A stretch of 64,000 bases of DNA from Casuarius casuarius (taxonomy: Eukaryota > Chordata > Aves > Casuariiformes > Casuariidae): positions 2,335,592 through 2,399,591 of the forward strand of contig PTFA01000024.1 of assembly GCA_003342895.1 (NCBI GenBank), read 5' to 3'. How positions within the stretch are numbered: the stretch's first letter is position 1; each line of letters starts with the position of its first letter. Under the pieces are notes generated by a model. That model saw only the letters and a program-made list of their open reading frames with translations, made no database searches and was not told the origin of the DNA. Of this stretch, positions 37,384 to 50,626 are shown piece after piece. A program made the position numbers and the translations under genes.

Positions 37384-39594
37384 TAAATGCAAGCATACCT
37401 CTGCATGTAGGAAAGGAGGCAAAACTCCAAGGTTGGTCAGGTTAATCATAGCTATGGATAGAGAAGTCTTGATAAAGAGCTTGCTTGCAATTCCAGCTGA
37501 CAATCAGCTGGATTTCATTTGTGAATGACTGAAGGGAGTTAGAAATGAAGCGGCTGAGAGAGGTCTTGCTTTATGATGTGCCAGCACAAATATAGTCTCC
37601 CTCCCCCTCACACTTTCATTACTGTTCCTTTGAGCAGGCTTCTCCTGCAGGATCCTTTGAACTGACTTGTAGGGCTGCCTTTGGCGAGTATTTCGATAGT
37701 CAAATAGACTATAACTTCTGCTACCAACTATTTGTATTATCAAAGTTTTCATCCTTGAAAATGAGAATAAAAGAGGTGTGTATACTAAAAATTGTCACAT
37801 AATTGCATACACCAGCTATCTGCAGAGGCAGTGCAAATATGCCTCTAACTAATAAGTATGTAAAGTAGAAAATTGCACAGGCTGCTACCATTGTCTTGTT
37901 CTCCAAGTCATTTTATATTTGAATTATAATGAACTCACAGCTTAAGTTGAATCCAAAGATTACGAAATGGGTCGAGTTGTTCATGTGCCAGTTTACAGTT
38001 GTATGCTACTAGATTTTTATTACTGGTTTAGGCTAGCTCAGCAAAACGTAGACCTATCTGTGTTCATGTTGTATGCTAAAATTAACAAACGCTTATTCTT
38101 GGAGTCCAAGCAAAGCAAACACTGCTTCGTGGAAAAGTTTTATTAAATTACAGATCTGTTCTCTGTTGTCGTCAGTGCTCCAGCCAACTGCTTTATGTAG
38201 CTTTGCCTTTGCTATCAGTAGTAACGGTGTTGTGAGTGCTCTCCCAGCAACGCTGACAGTGAGTAGGGAAAGGGGGAGGCATCCCTGTGTCCAGGGAGAA
38301 AGATTCCTGCAATTGAGATTAGGGCCTGATTCTTTCCTTAACAAACATGCAACCTTCCGCTTCCCCTAAAAAAACAAGCCAGGAACATAATGCTTGGTAG
38401 TTAGAGCAGATATAGGTGGCTTTAATGTCTGGAATGGCATAAATAACGTTAAAAACACAACATACCTTCAATTTAGAACCAATTTTTTCAAAGTAAAATC
38501 AGAAAAGCTGGCACAAGTGCTCTTCAGGTGTGTGACAACTGTGTGTATAGCTGAAGTGATGATGCCAGGAAGGAATGATCTGTGATCCTATAAAGTACAT
38601 CAAACATACTACATATATTCATATATTAACCACAGACACTAATAGATGTATTAATATATGCAGTAATTAATGTAGTAGTACATACACAAGTATGCTCATC
38701 TGTAATACGTAAAGCATATTTTAAACAACCTTTATCTAAAGAAAACAACCTCCCTATTTGGCTTTTCAACCATCTTCTCAGTAGCAGGAAGTGAATTTGG
38801 ATGTTATGCGTGCCTCGTCTAATGTAATTGCTGAGCCAGGTATCTTCCATCAAAACCAAGCCTGGCAGCAGTGGTTCCTGCTTTTCTGAGCAGCTCTGCC
38901 AGGGTGCCACAGCCCTGCCTCTGGGGTTGAAAGAATGCTTTCATTCTCATCCTTATCCTTTTCGGGCTTGTCTACCAGAAAAGGGTGCCCAACAGTGATG
39001 TTTTTCAACCTGGAGCTGATTTACCTAATGTGGCTGGATTAGCACACCACTTTGTTTCGTATGCTCCTCACTCAGGGTCTTGGTCAGAAAGCTTGCAGAT
39101 GTGAGGAAGTTAGCTAGTCACGACTATCTGACTTCATTCAGTTACTGAGTGGTCTTTCACAGGACCAGGATATCGATCTTCTGACTTTGACCAACCAGCC
39201 AACATCTGGGGCTTGTAAGCATAATATCTCTTTATAAATTGCAGCCTCATCTCAACAACAATGCATAATCCGACGTTTGGACTGGCATTTTCAGAGAATC
39301 TATGTTTTTGCCCAGAGGTACACCAAAATACTTAGCACAAAAGCTCGGGGTCATTCTCAGTTTCCTTTTTCAGTCGCCTTTGCTTCTTTACACTCAGGTA
39401 CGTGCACAATGGATAAAGCAATAGTGTGCTGCTTTCTCCTCCTGCTACGAAAGAGGATCAGGAAAATGTTGAGAATTAGTGAAGGTTCCGGAGAAGAAAT
39501 CCCTACCTTAACCTTGAATTAATTATAAAATCAATCTAGCTTGAATTCTTAGATTTTTGCCCATCCCTTAAAATAGAAGCTGGGTGTGGTGGCG

Positions 39595-39660
39595 GTACTT
39601 TCTAAAAATAAAGCATGTGCTTTCTGAAAATAAATTCTGTACTTTCTAGAAACAAAGTCC
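39595..39660. repeat. Tandem repeat, 3 x 22 bp
   Basis: Three adjoining 22-bp units at 39595-39616, 39617-39638 and 39639-39660. Each starts GTRCTTTCT, continues as an A-rich AAAYAAA core, and ends in a variable four-base tail. The phase is exact with no gaps; units differ at a few positions. It is a small minisatellite. Confidence 0.85.
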
Positions 39661-42600
39661 AAGAATCAGTCCAAGCATTATCGAGTACTAACATATAATC
39701 ATCCCTGTCTCCCGTGCGACCTTGAGCTCCTTATCATTTGCCAGGATTATGCCTTTAAACCAAAGTAAATATTTTTGGCAGCTTTCAGTAGAATGAATTC
39801 TTCTGAAATAATGAATTTGTTTGACTGGGCACTTTGTTTTTATCCTCAATTGTGGTATTTCAAGAACAGAATACAGGAAATTTGAGGGCTGTATTGAATG
39901 ACAATAGCCCAATGGAAATCCAGATATACTGAAATAGTATTATTTGTGCAAAGACAATATACGGGCTTATACTAATCATTCAGAAGCATTCTTGCTGCAA
40001 AAAGGCTTGCAAGGCAAAGTTCCCATTATGCAAAGACCTGTGCATGATTTGGCTATATGTCTTTACCTCCATGGGCATAAATTTAACTACCTGTGTAAAA
40101 CTTCGTAGCATTGAGAATTTTTTGTATCTTCTGCTTCCTTTGTTATATTTGCAAACATCTGCATGTCTTGGAGTTAATTTAGATGACTTCTAAAGGAGTG
40201 GAGTTGACAGTTAAGACTAAGGGACAGGCCTTCGATTTGTGTCATGTGGTTTGTCAGCTCCTCGTGTGTCTTTCTCGACAGTAGTGGTTCTCATACTAGT
40301 CAAATGGATTTTATGTGTGATTATGCAGTCAAATTTCATAAATGCGCAGGTATTTTTTTGCTTTAGCTGACTGGGTTATATCATTGCTGGACCTGGCCTA
40401 GGTGGCAGAGTGCAGGATGAGTGCCCCACGCTTAAGCTCCACGCCGCAGTAGCTAGACTATTTCTCCTGCCTGAAGCAACTTGTTTCTGAAACGTGTTAA
40501 AGCAGTTAGCAGTGTGAACTGTCCTTCATCTGTTTTCTTGGAATGGAACATTTTGTTTTTGTTTTTGAACATTGTTTTTGTTATTGAAATTTCTGTTTTA
40601 TCAGCAGTTTAGTGATCTTTAGCAAAGACATTATCTCAGCGTTGCTGCTGCCTCGCGTACTTTCCCCCAGCTCAGCTCTGTCTCCTCGCCCTGACCTTAA
40701 GCGTCCTGACGTTCGGGGAAACCAATGCAGCAGCTCATGGGGTGTGATTTTTGGAGTTCTTTTCTGAAACCAAACCTGGAGATGTTTTCAATTTTGCAGG
40801 AGTTTCTCCCTCCTAAAAACAGAAGGATCTTAGGAAAGCAGGAGGCGAATGGAGACCATCGCCTGGGAGGCTTGGAGTCCACGAATGTGGCTCCTCTTAG
40901 TGCCCGTAGTGTTAACAGAGATTAACATTTGACGGCAGTGGGACTGCTGGTTCTGCCTTGGACATCTGTCAGAGCAGAGCTGGTTCCCGAATGCTGTCGG
41001 TCTTGGTGGCTGAAGCAGGAATGCCGTCGTGTTGTTGGGTTACTGGTGTGCTCAAAACCTGCATTTCGAAGCTGCCGTCCTGGCAACAGTTTAAAATTGA
41101 AGTCTGATTTACCCGCGTGCTCTCTGAAAATCAGCGTTGCTTTGACTCCTCTTGTGACACACAGCAAGAGTTTGTTTTTTATCATCTGTAACTCAAGCTC
41201 TGTAGCTCAAAAATCAATATTTTTTTTCAAATGGAAAATGCTGATTTACCACAACACAGAAAATGGTACTTTGCTAAAGATATCTTTTAGAACCATTGAG
41301 CTGTGGCTTGTGGCCTTAGAGTCTAGGCTTTTATTTCCTCTAAATATACTCTATTCTGCTTTCAGTGTGTCTGTCATGTTGAATAAGTAACAGGCAGTGG
41401 GCATAGGACCAGGACTCATGTCCATGTATTATATAAAACAAAACAGGCAGCTCTTTGAATTATGAGACTAGAATTCCATCAAGGGCTGCTTCTGATGTCA
41501 AAAAGCTGAAAAGCAAATGTCATGCCTGGATACCAGAATCCTGAGATAGAATTGCAGCCAGTAACTCAAAATACGCTCTTTTTTTTTTTTAATATAATAC
41601 TTAGGTTTTTAGTATAAAAAAACAGCCTCTGCTTTCAGATTTCTTGTTCCCCAGCTGAAGGTCCCTTCTGAACTCCCACTTTTGGTCCCTCTTCTTTGCT
41701 GTCCTTTCCCCTTGGAGCTTTCTCTACCGTTCTGCTCCGACCCAAACATCGCCAGAGTCCTCCTCGCCACTCTGGCCTGGCTGCTGTGGCTCTTTGCTCC
41801 GTGTCAGAAAATAGAGTTGGCAATGCTCAGCTCCGATCTGCCTGCCTTGCTGATGCTGAATAACTTGAGCAATTGAGAATATGAGCAGTCCCCTGGATTT
41901 GACACTCAGTCCGTCAGAAGATCCAGTTTCTAATCGATAAGATGCTGCTTGTATGTTATATGCTTGTGCGCTGCGCATGAGAGTGAGTGAACAGGATCCT
42001 GTGAGAGGAGGTTAGCTGACTCATATAATTTTCTGGTCTGATATTATCACATCAGGAGTGGATTTGAATAATTCACCAAAGTAATGCTGCTACAGCAATT
42101 AAAAGAAGGGTTATTTGGAAACGTTCTCTTAAATTATTGCGGATCATACTTCTGAGAATCTATTATAAGGTTGAGTTGGTGCTACACGTTCCTTACTTAA
42201 GGGATTAGTTTATCTAAATGTTGCGACCTACCTCCTCAATGGCACGGTTTGGCAGCTCTTGAGACTGGCACGCCAAATTGTCTGTCTCTTTCCCAAATGT
42301 GATTGTTGATCAGCTGCTTGGGGGTACCGGGCCAGGGTCCTTGGTTCCCAGGCGGTGATGTACGGCGGACCAAGCCTGCTCGTCTTCCATCTCTAGCGTG
42401 TGTGCTGCCCGCAGATAAGAGACTGCCCCTACCCTTTAGCAAGAAAGACACATTTCACGTCTGTGTAAAGAAACCAAATTCCTATGATGTCACCTGCCAG
42501 CAATTGAAATGTCATGAATTTAATACTTTAGAGGAAATTCCAAACTATTTTTTTTTTTTTAAATTCAGTTCTTTTCAGATTGCATTATTGCAGTTACCTG

Positions 42601-45600
42601 TTGAATAGCAGTGCAGCCAGGTACTAGCTTTCTAGCGTGTCCCTGTTATGTACCTAGAGGGTATTATTTCAGTGAATACAACTGAATTTCCTACAAAACA
42701 TAGCTGCTGATCTCTCTGTTTTCAGGGTTATTCTGTTTGAAGTGAGTTGCAGTTCTCTGGTGCTTACTGTTTTGATAGATTCTTAAATACTATGATAAAT
42801 GTTAGGGTCTATTAAGTTTCAGCTCTCTATTTTTACCCAATTGGTAAACACTACACCAGATGTGGGCGTGAAGGACCCCGAGAAGCTGAGGGAGTTCTGC
42901 TTTTATTCAACATTTTTAACTTTCATAACCGAGAATTTCAACTCGTTTTTTAGGGTTGTGTGTGTGCGCTGTTTTGCTTTTTTTTTTAAGAGCTGAGAAA
43001 AACAGGCTTACGCAACTTAGTTTGCATAAGTGCAGTGAGTCATTCACATCTCTTTTTTTGTGTGTCTGTGTGTGTGTTATATCACTTTATATAACCTTTC
43101 TTTGCAAAAGCACTACTGTGAGCGCTAAGAATATATTTTCCTTGTAAAATAAGACAGAAGGGTTCCCGTTAGGCAGAGAGCTGCTTCTCTGTGATGTCTC
43201 CTCATAGGTACTGTTCTCCAGAAGAGGCGTTTCGGTCATTCTCCTCGAGGCTCTGGTTCTCCTGGCCTTGAGTGGCAAAATTTCTGCTGATGTATAACTG
43301 TGCAAGGGGAAGGACGGGTAGCTCTAACCTTTCCCTTTAGCAGGGAGAGCTATGGGGAACTCCAAACACCACTGGCAGTACTCTGCAAGAGTTTTGCACT
43401 GATGCTTTGGGTTTTTTTTTCCCCCTACGTGTCACCTGGGGCTGCCTCGGTTATGATAATGTTGATTTTGTACGTAGGGGTTACAAATGTGTATAGTCCT
43501 TTCAGCCTACTGTAGCTTCTGCATTAGTGCATTGCTTCTTGCCATTTAGGGAAGTGGGACTGTCCTGAGCCTCAACACCGAGTCGTGCTCTGGGCATTAT
43601 TCAAAGAAATTTGGGGCTCAAATTCTTTGCATAGGTATCAGGCATGGCAGGTGAGCACCCTCCGCTGGGCAAGCAGATGAAGTCCTCTGGAAGGCCTTAT
43701 CTTTTCTGGCGCTATGTCATAAATCCACGTGATCAAACGTACCCTGACTGTTCAGCTGTTTGGAGTTTATTGTTTTGAATGCAGCCACAGGTTTGTGTTG
43801 TCTTTATATGTTTCAGACCTATTTTCCTCGACACTTGATGGGCGCTGCTAAGTAGCTGTGGTAGGGAACTTGGTGATGGCTTTGCCAAGATGGGGGAGCG
43901 TGGTTCAGGGTAGAGATGCATGCGCCAGGTCTCCTTGCTTCCCTGCTGTCTGTGAAGAGTCTCGTCGCCTCACTTCTCTGCAGCTCTCTGCTGTTTCATC
44001 ATGTTTTCTGATGTGAAGTACATCCTCGGTGGCTGGTCTACAAAACCCTCCCAGCGCAGAAAGTTCCCCGCAACGGTTTTGTACTGATTACTTCAGTGCA
44101 CTTCAGAAATCCCTCCAATGTGCTCTACAGCCCCATGTTTTTCTGAATCAGATGCAGGGCCTCTTGCAAACCCAATTTTTATTTCCATTAAAGTACATCA
44201 TAATTCCGATCTGATTTCAGTAGCATCCTACGTTTTATGCAAGTATCCCTGTCCATCTTCTCTCTTGTTCATTTCTAGCGATTCTTGTGCCAACATTTTG
44301 ACTACTGAGATAATCACTAAAACAGAGACGTTGTGTTTTCTGTCCGATGCGGAGCAGGTGTATGGCATCTCAAGATAAGGCAGTGTTCATCCATTGCCTG
44401 ATTAGCAGATTATCAGTATCTGGGGTCTGCAGAAGTACCATGAAATATTCAGGTACTGTTTTTAATTGTCCATGGTAGTGTACTTGAATGGATGCTAGAC
44501 ATGATCTGATATACATGAGGAACTTAAGTACCTGTCTAGCTTCAAAAATAGGAGTAATTTTCATGGAAGTACTCACATGTGTAAAATTAGTCATGCACTT
44601 AGGTTCCTTGCTGGACTTCAGAAGAGCAGCTCTACTGGTCTGGGAAGTAAATGGAATTAATATATCCAGAGACTACAGTACTGTATAGGAGTCACATTGA
44701 TTATAACTATTTCTTCCAGCAACTGTTGACAATAAGTCACTGCCTTTACTCAGTAGATAATAATTAGCATGGCACCTGGAGATAAGAAAGATCATTGAAC
44801 TTGTGGAAGTCTCTATAGATAAGAAAAGTTTCCTACTTACACGTGCAAAGAACTACAGTTGAGAGCAACTCTTCATATTTAATCACATGAAAGAGGTGGT
44901 TTCCTTTTGCATGCAGTTGTGGACAATATCTGCATGGGCATAGGATTTTCATGGCTGTCTGATTGCATCAAATGCACCCTTGCATGAGTGAAGAGTAACT
45001 AAGTTGCCTATGCTGCTGTATTAATCACAGCCTCAAAGGTGGCACGTGAGAAGAAAGAGCCTCTTAAAAAAACACATAGAAAACTTGTTAAAATTAATTT
45101 TTGTGCTCATCTGAAATACTATCACTTAAATTTACTGATCTTTGAGACAGCCCTTGAATCCTCCATCTGTAATCAGTCCTCTGTCCCTAACGGGCATAAT
45201 CTTTATGCCCATTTTTATGCCTATGCTGCAGAAGACTATTACATAAACTGTCCATAGAAGTCAATAATACAAGCCAGCATCTCCGTGTACCACACACTGT
45301 ACATATATCACGAGGGGAAAAAAGTCTCATTAGAAAGCGAAAGTCCAACAGAGGACGGTTCTCTAGTGCTGCCCGTGTTGCATGCACTCTAGACACGGTG
45401 ATAAGCTTCTAGAGAAACAGGATGTACTGACCACATAAGAAATCGTATGGTTTATTCAGGGAAACATGCCCTCTGTTCTTAAAAGCGATTGAAGCTTGAG
45501 TTGAAACGAAAGCTTCTCTTCCTGCCCTTGTCGTTTTACAGATTTTTTTTTCCAGATTATTTTGTGCAGAATCAAAGATTTTATTACTTAAAGAAAGTAA

Positions 45601-47814
45601 GGAGTAATTAACAGTCAGGGTGTTAAAGAACAAAAGCTTTCCAAGGCTTAAATTAATCTGTGTTTTTCTGCTGCATCCTCATCTGACTGCTCAAGCACTA
45701 CTCTCTACAACTAAATTTTTAGCAACTGAGTTTCAGAAATTTCACAGGAGTTCAGCACAAAACAAGTTAACTTTCCGTAACCCTGATAAAGCAGGAATAA
45801 TTACACTTTAAGTGACCCTTATGACACATTTCCAGCTGCCTGGAATAGAAATCTGGGTCACTACTCCACTGAGCAATAATGTAAAACATCAGAACACTGC
45901 TGTATTCCAGATAAAATAAATTGCCCTATTTCTGCTGAAGTTAAAGGCAGGGTGCTGCTCGTGGAGCTTGCGAATCTGCCCATGAGTTTGTTCTGAGCTT
46001 GTCTGAACTCTGTAAGTGATATGTTTTCTACGCATAAACTAGAAGGCTTGTTAAGCTTTTACATTGTAATATATTCTTTACTTACTGTCTTTCCTTTGCC
46101 TCCTCTTCATTTTAATGGGATTTTTTTTTTTTAAAGATTGCCCTCTGCATGGGAGGAAAACTAACTCAATCTATTTTGGATATCGGTGGGCTGAAATTTA
46201 TATTAAATACAGTATGTTTTTTATCTTAATCAAGTAGCCTCAGCAAGTCACTGCTGCTGTTACTAAAAGTATATGGCCAGCATGTTAGCCCAGCAGCAGA
46301 ATAGATTGAAGGGGTCTTAGCCCATCTCTAGAGTTTCCTTATCAAGCTCCTACTGAAAAACTACCACAGTAGAGAATTTTCTAAAGGAGGAAATCAAGGA
46401 GAAGAAGATTGTTTTACCCTGAGCATATTCTTTGGGTGTTTTTTTTGGTACTAGATTAGCCTGGGATGTAGAAGCCATCCCATGCCAAGCTTCCGCAAGG
46501 GTTTAAAGCTACATTAACAACATATCAGGAGGCAAATAGTCAGCATTGCCAGCCTTGGCCTGGTTCACAGGAATAGGAATAATGCATGTGAAAAATCCTT
46601 TCTGGAATTACATGGGAGGGGAAAAAAAAGAAAGCTCCAGCAACCTATCATTGGAAACTTTTTCTTGTACCATTTTTTATTCGTGAACCAAATACTGCAG
46701 TAATTAAGCTGCAAAATTAAGGGAATGTGCTTCGCTTTTAGTGGAAATTAACATTGGTTTTCTCCAGGCATTCAATCACTTAACTCAGTTGTCTTTTTAT
46801 ATTATTCAAATGTGATACACATTAGTCAAACATAAGTGGTTGAAGAATCTTGTTGCAGAATGCCTCTTGAGAGAGAAGTATGTTATAAACAGTTCTACTA
46901 ATGGAATATTTATGTTAATGTAAATTAACTCCATAAGGGTGGCAAATCCTTTGAAAGGTGAACGTGAAGTTCCTGCTGCACAGCGGATGCTTTTCCTCTC
47001 TCGTTGCTTGTGTAGCGCCAAGAGTGGTGAGCAGGCTTCTGCCGTAGCCAGCAGGGACTTTGCAAATGCGGTTTGGTGACCCTCGAGACCCGTCGCATGC
47101 TGAAAACAGAACGCAGATACGTGCGGTGCTGAGGATGGATAGGGCATTTTGCAGGAATAATTATGACTACTGTGATATGAAAATATGTGCAAAATGGACC
47201 CAACCGGTAGGAGAGTAGAGCAAAAGCAAAGAGCTATAGTCAGCAGATAGTCGGTTTAATTAGAGTGATAGAGATAGCAATTGTTTTAGACCGGGTGATC
47301 AATTATCGAGGATATTTGGGGTAGGGTCCTTAAAAAGGGCAGGAAAAACTACAGCTACTGTCATCTGGATTTCCTCGAGTGCAAGCTAGGGGAATTTGCT
47401 TAGAGGCACAAGATCTGACAGATGCTGGAAGGATGCAGGGAACTGGTAGCAGAGCTTGCCTGGGGAGCGTTTTCTTTAGTTATAGCTGAATTCAAGACCG
47501 AGCCAGAAAAAAGCCTGGCTTTGTTACTTGTGCAGCTGAGTATTGTGAACATTGAGCGTCGCACATGCACCTCCTCTGCTGAATTTTGTGCCCATACTAA
47601 GCTCCATGTGACAGAAACGTGCAGTCCCAAATGTGGGTCTCGTTACCTCAGGGGTCTAACAAAGCTGGCCCGCTCCGGAGAGAAGGGCAAGGTTAGCAGA
47701 GGTGTACGGAAAGCCTTGCCAGCAGCATGTTTCCAGGTCTAGGGCAGGTTTCCCCACTGGGAGCAGCTGCTTTGTAATCTTCTACAGATAACCTCGCTGC
47801 AGACTCTGAACTTT

Positions 47815-47842
47815 TATACATATACATATATATATACATATA
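47815..47842. repeat. (TA)n/(TACA)n microsatellite
   Basis: ATACATATACATATATATAT followed by ACATATAA, a short interrupted TA repeat. Confidence 0.85.
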
Positions 47843-48636
47843 AGTAAGAGCAAGAACTTCGTCATGTGCACGACAGCTTCAGGGGCAGCAGAAGAGAAGA
47901 GACAGTTGTGTCATCCTTTGGAAGATGGTGCAGCAGCCAACAAAGGTCAGGTCTGCGTGATGTCTCCAGCTCTAGCAGGCTCTTTTTATGCATATAGTAA
48001 AGGAGAAGCCATGGAGGTTAGGGACAGGCAAAGTCCAGTTAAGTTGTGCCAAGGGTTCATAAGTAGGTGGGGATTTATCTAACGGCCTTTTATGAAGTCT
48101 CCTACCAAATGTAAGCACAGTCTGAGTTAATAGCTTCGGATCTTTGGGGGTTTTGTTTGCTTGCTTGTTTTTGCAGCGTGTAAATTTATTATCAAAATGA
48201 TTTATATTGTAGAAAACCCTCTTTCAACTGTATTTTATTAGTTCAGGAACGGCAATGATAAGATTTAATTCCTTCCAAAGAATTTGGTATGCCACATCTC
48301 CCAGATGGGATCAGATTACCAAGACTGTTCAGCTCCCGGTTAGGCACTTCAGTGAAGTGGCGAGGTTTTTGACAGCACTCAACATCCCGGGGATCTGCTG
48401 CTCATTTTCAGGAATGGGAGCTGGTGAGCCCTTTGGAAAATGTAGCCTTTGGGACTTTTTGTACTTTCGTACTATTTGTATAATCTTCCCCTGACCATGT
48501 TTTCCATGAAGTTATGTGATATTTTTTCATTTTTATGTTCAGAGATTATTTTCCTGTTTAATAAGAGAAAACTAAGTAGTTCTGCAAGACTTCCACTGCA
48601 TGCTTTCTGGGCAATGGGATTTTCATGTTTCTGTGA

Positions 48637-48652
48637 TTTTTTTTTTTTTTTT
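48637..48652. repeat. T16 homopolymer
   Basis: Sixteen thymines between CTGTGA and CATGTTTT in intergenic sequence. Confidence 0.85.
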
Positions 48653-50600
48653 CATGTTTTGGTATTTTCATGATATTTAAAAAACAAGTGTTCATAAGTA
48701 TGTGCACTAGTGAAACCACAAATACCATGGCAAGTTATACAGTAGTGATAACTCCAAGTACAAATACTAAATTTAAAATGTAAGTAGTTATTTGTAGAGC
48801 CAATTAATATGAATGCCTGATGAATAACAGTAATTCCACAAACATGCTGCACTGGGATTTTTGCACATGTAAATCCACTTGCCCTAACATCTTGTTTCTT
48901 GGGTAGCTATGACAGTTTTTTTGTGGATTATATCTTTCCAAGAGCTACAGATTACTTTCTTTTAATGGAAGTCAGTATGATGGCCTGCCACAGCTTAAAT
49001 ATTCCTCTTTTTCAGAGTATTCTTCATTTGTAACTTTACCCTTTGAAAGGTGCTCCCATTTTTAGGTGTTGTGGGACTTAGGTTCTAGTCCTTGATGGAT
49101 ACAAGTGAATACTAAAAAAAAAAAAATCAGTGACAATAGCTGGATTAGTATACAGGCGGGTCCAGACATCTCTAAATCATTGTCATATGCAAGCTTTTTT
49201 CCTTTCTCGGAAGACCTTACTTATCAAATCATCTCTATTATTGTCTTATCCCCACAACTTTATCTTCGCTGTGACAGCCCCGCTCCCCGTCTCCCCGGGG
49301 CATTCAGTGCCTTTTGCCATTGACCCTGGGCATCTCTCCCAACTTCTCCCTACACATCGATGCCATTTGTGAGCTTCTAGTTCCAGTGCATCCCAAAGAC
49401 CTGCCTTCTCTAGCGTGCCAAAAAAGACTCTCATCTATGCATTAAATGTTCCCAGCAAGAAAAGCCAGCTTCCGTCATGAATTTTTTTGTTCCACTCTGC
49501 TTCCTCTGAGCAGCTGTCTGACTTTGATCGCATTATCTTTGTCCTCCCTCTGTTTGTCAAGTTAACTTCTGTAGTTTGGATGTTTTCCTGGGCAAGCAGC
49601 AACTCTTTTGCTTGCTGCTGTAGTATGTCTGGCACGTACCAGAGCGCCACTAAAATGTTAATTCAGTGTAGTGAGAACTTCAGTTCGGTATAGGTAGTGA
49701 TTAGTAGTCATTACAATTTATGAGCTGTTACTGGCCTATGCGAAATGTCTTGGTGGCCTCTTTTGTGCTTAGGAGTTGCTACCTAGGCAATAAGCACGGC
49801 TAACGTGCAAGTCAAAGTGAAGGCAAGCAACAAGCTGTGACTTCTGCTTTTCACTAAATTCTCTTTAACTGTTATCTCATTTTTCCATGCCACCCCCACA
49901 CCTTTAATCGGTTCACGTGCTCGTTGCCTTCTTGGTCTGACTGAGCTCAGTGGGTCAGGGGCTCTTCACTCTCATGCTGTTGCTACACCACTTGGCACAG
50001 TGGTCCATATTGCGCCTCCTCCTAAACGCTACGTTAACTGTGTTGTTTAGCTGGTAGTAACCACAGGATGGGGAGGCACGGAGGCATGAGGTTGGCCTTT
50101 GTGCCCCAGAAGGGTTCTCTGGTGGGATGGATGGAGTGGGGCAGGCGGGATGAGAGCCTTCTCCCCTGCCTCTGCCCGTTTCATGGCTTTTTGCAGGGTT
50201 TCGTTCCTCAGGACAGGCGATCCGGCCCCTTTCTCAAGCGCTCAGTTCAGCTTCAGCACAGGGAAAAAAGAGAAGGTCCAGCTGCGTGGCGATGGGAGAG
50301 GGACATTGCAAGGCTAGCCTCAGCACAAAGCTAACCTTTCCTTCCTCGCTTCTTCTGCTCTTCCCCCCTGCTCCCGCTGAACCCTGCGCAGAGAGATTAG
50401 TGATTAAACTGTAAATCCTCTGAGTACAGAAAGTAGTAAACCACCCATCCCCTCCCCGAGAGGACATGTATGCTGACAACAGCCTCATTCAATCTGACAC
50501 CTGTTTTACTTTAAAACAGGCTCCTATAAATAGAGTGAATGTAACCCTAGGTGGCATTGCAAAATATTATGGAAAATGCGGCTTGCAACCCTGCGAAGAA

Positions 50601-50626
50601 GGGGGAGTAGCGAGGGTGGGGGTGGG
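50601..50626 (+). other. G-rich tract with G-quadruplex potential
   Basis: Four G runs (5, 3, 5 and 3 bases) separated by loops of 8, 1 and 1 bases. The first loop is one base longer than the usual seven-base limit, so it is a borderline quadruplex motif. Confidence 0.4.

Larger units (their letters stand above)
30265..39594. other. Intergenic, simple-repeat bearing
   Basis: Non-coding sequence with homopolymer and dinucleotide tracts (31.9, 32.1, 34.9 and 35.1 kb) and the two purine/pyrimidine tracts near 36.4 and 37.4 kb. Open frames up to about 98 codons occur on both strands but lack similarity, domain motifs or codon signal that I can see. Confidence 0.7.
39661..50600. other. Intergenic, no gene recognised
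   Basis: Mixed AT-rich and moderately GC-rich sequence. Short TG repeats lie near 42.96 and 43.06 kb, a TA repeat at 47.8 kb, and a T16 tract at 48.6 kb. Open frames of up to 153 codons (40929-41390, starting at TTG) look like chance. Confidence 0.65.

Noticed and set aside
40929..41390. 153-codon open frame, plus strand
   Set aside because: Begins at TTG, has no recognisable similarity, and overlaps an opposite-strand frame.
46806..47203. Two overlapping minus-strand frames (128 and 92 codons)
   Set aside because: Different frames over the same DNA with no similarity to a known protein.
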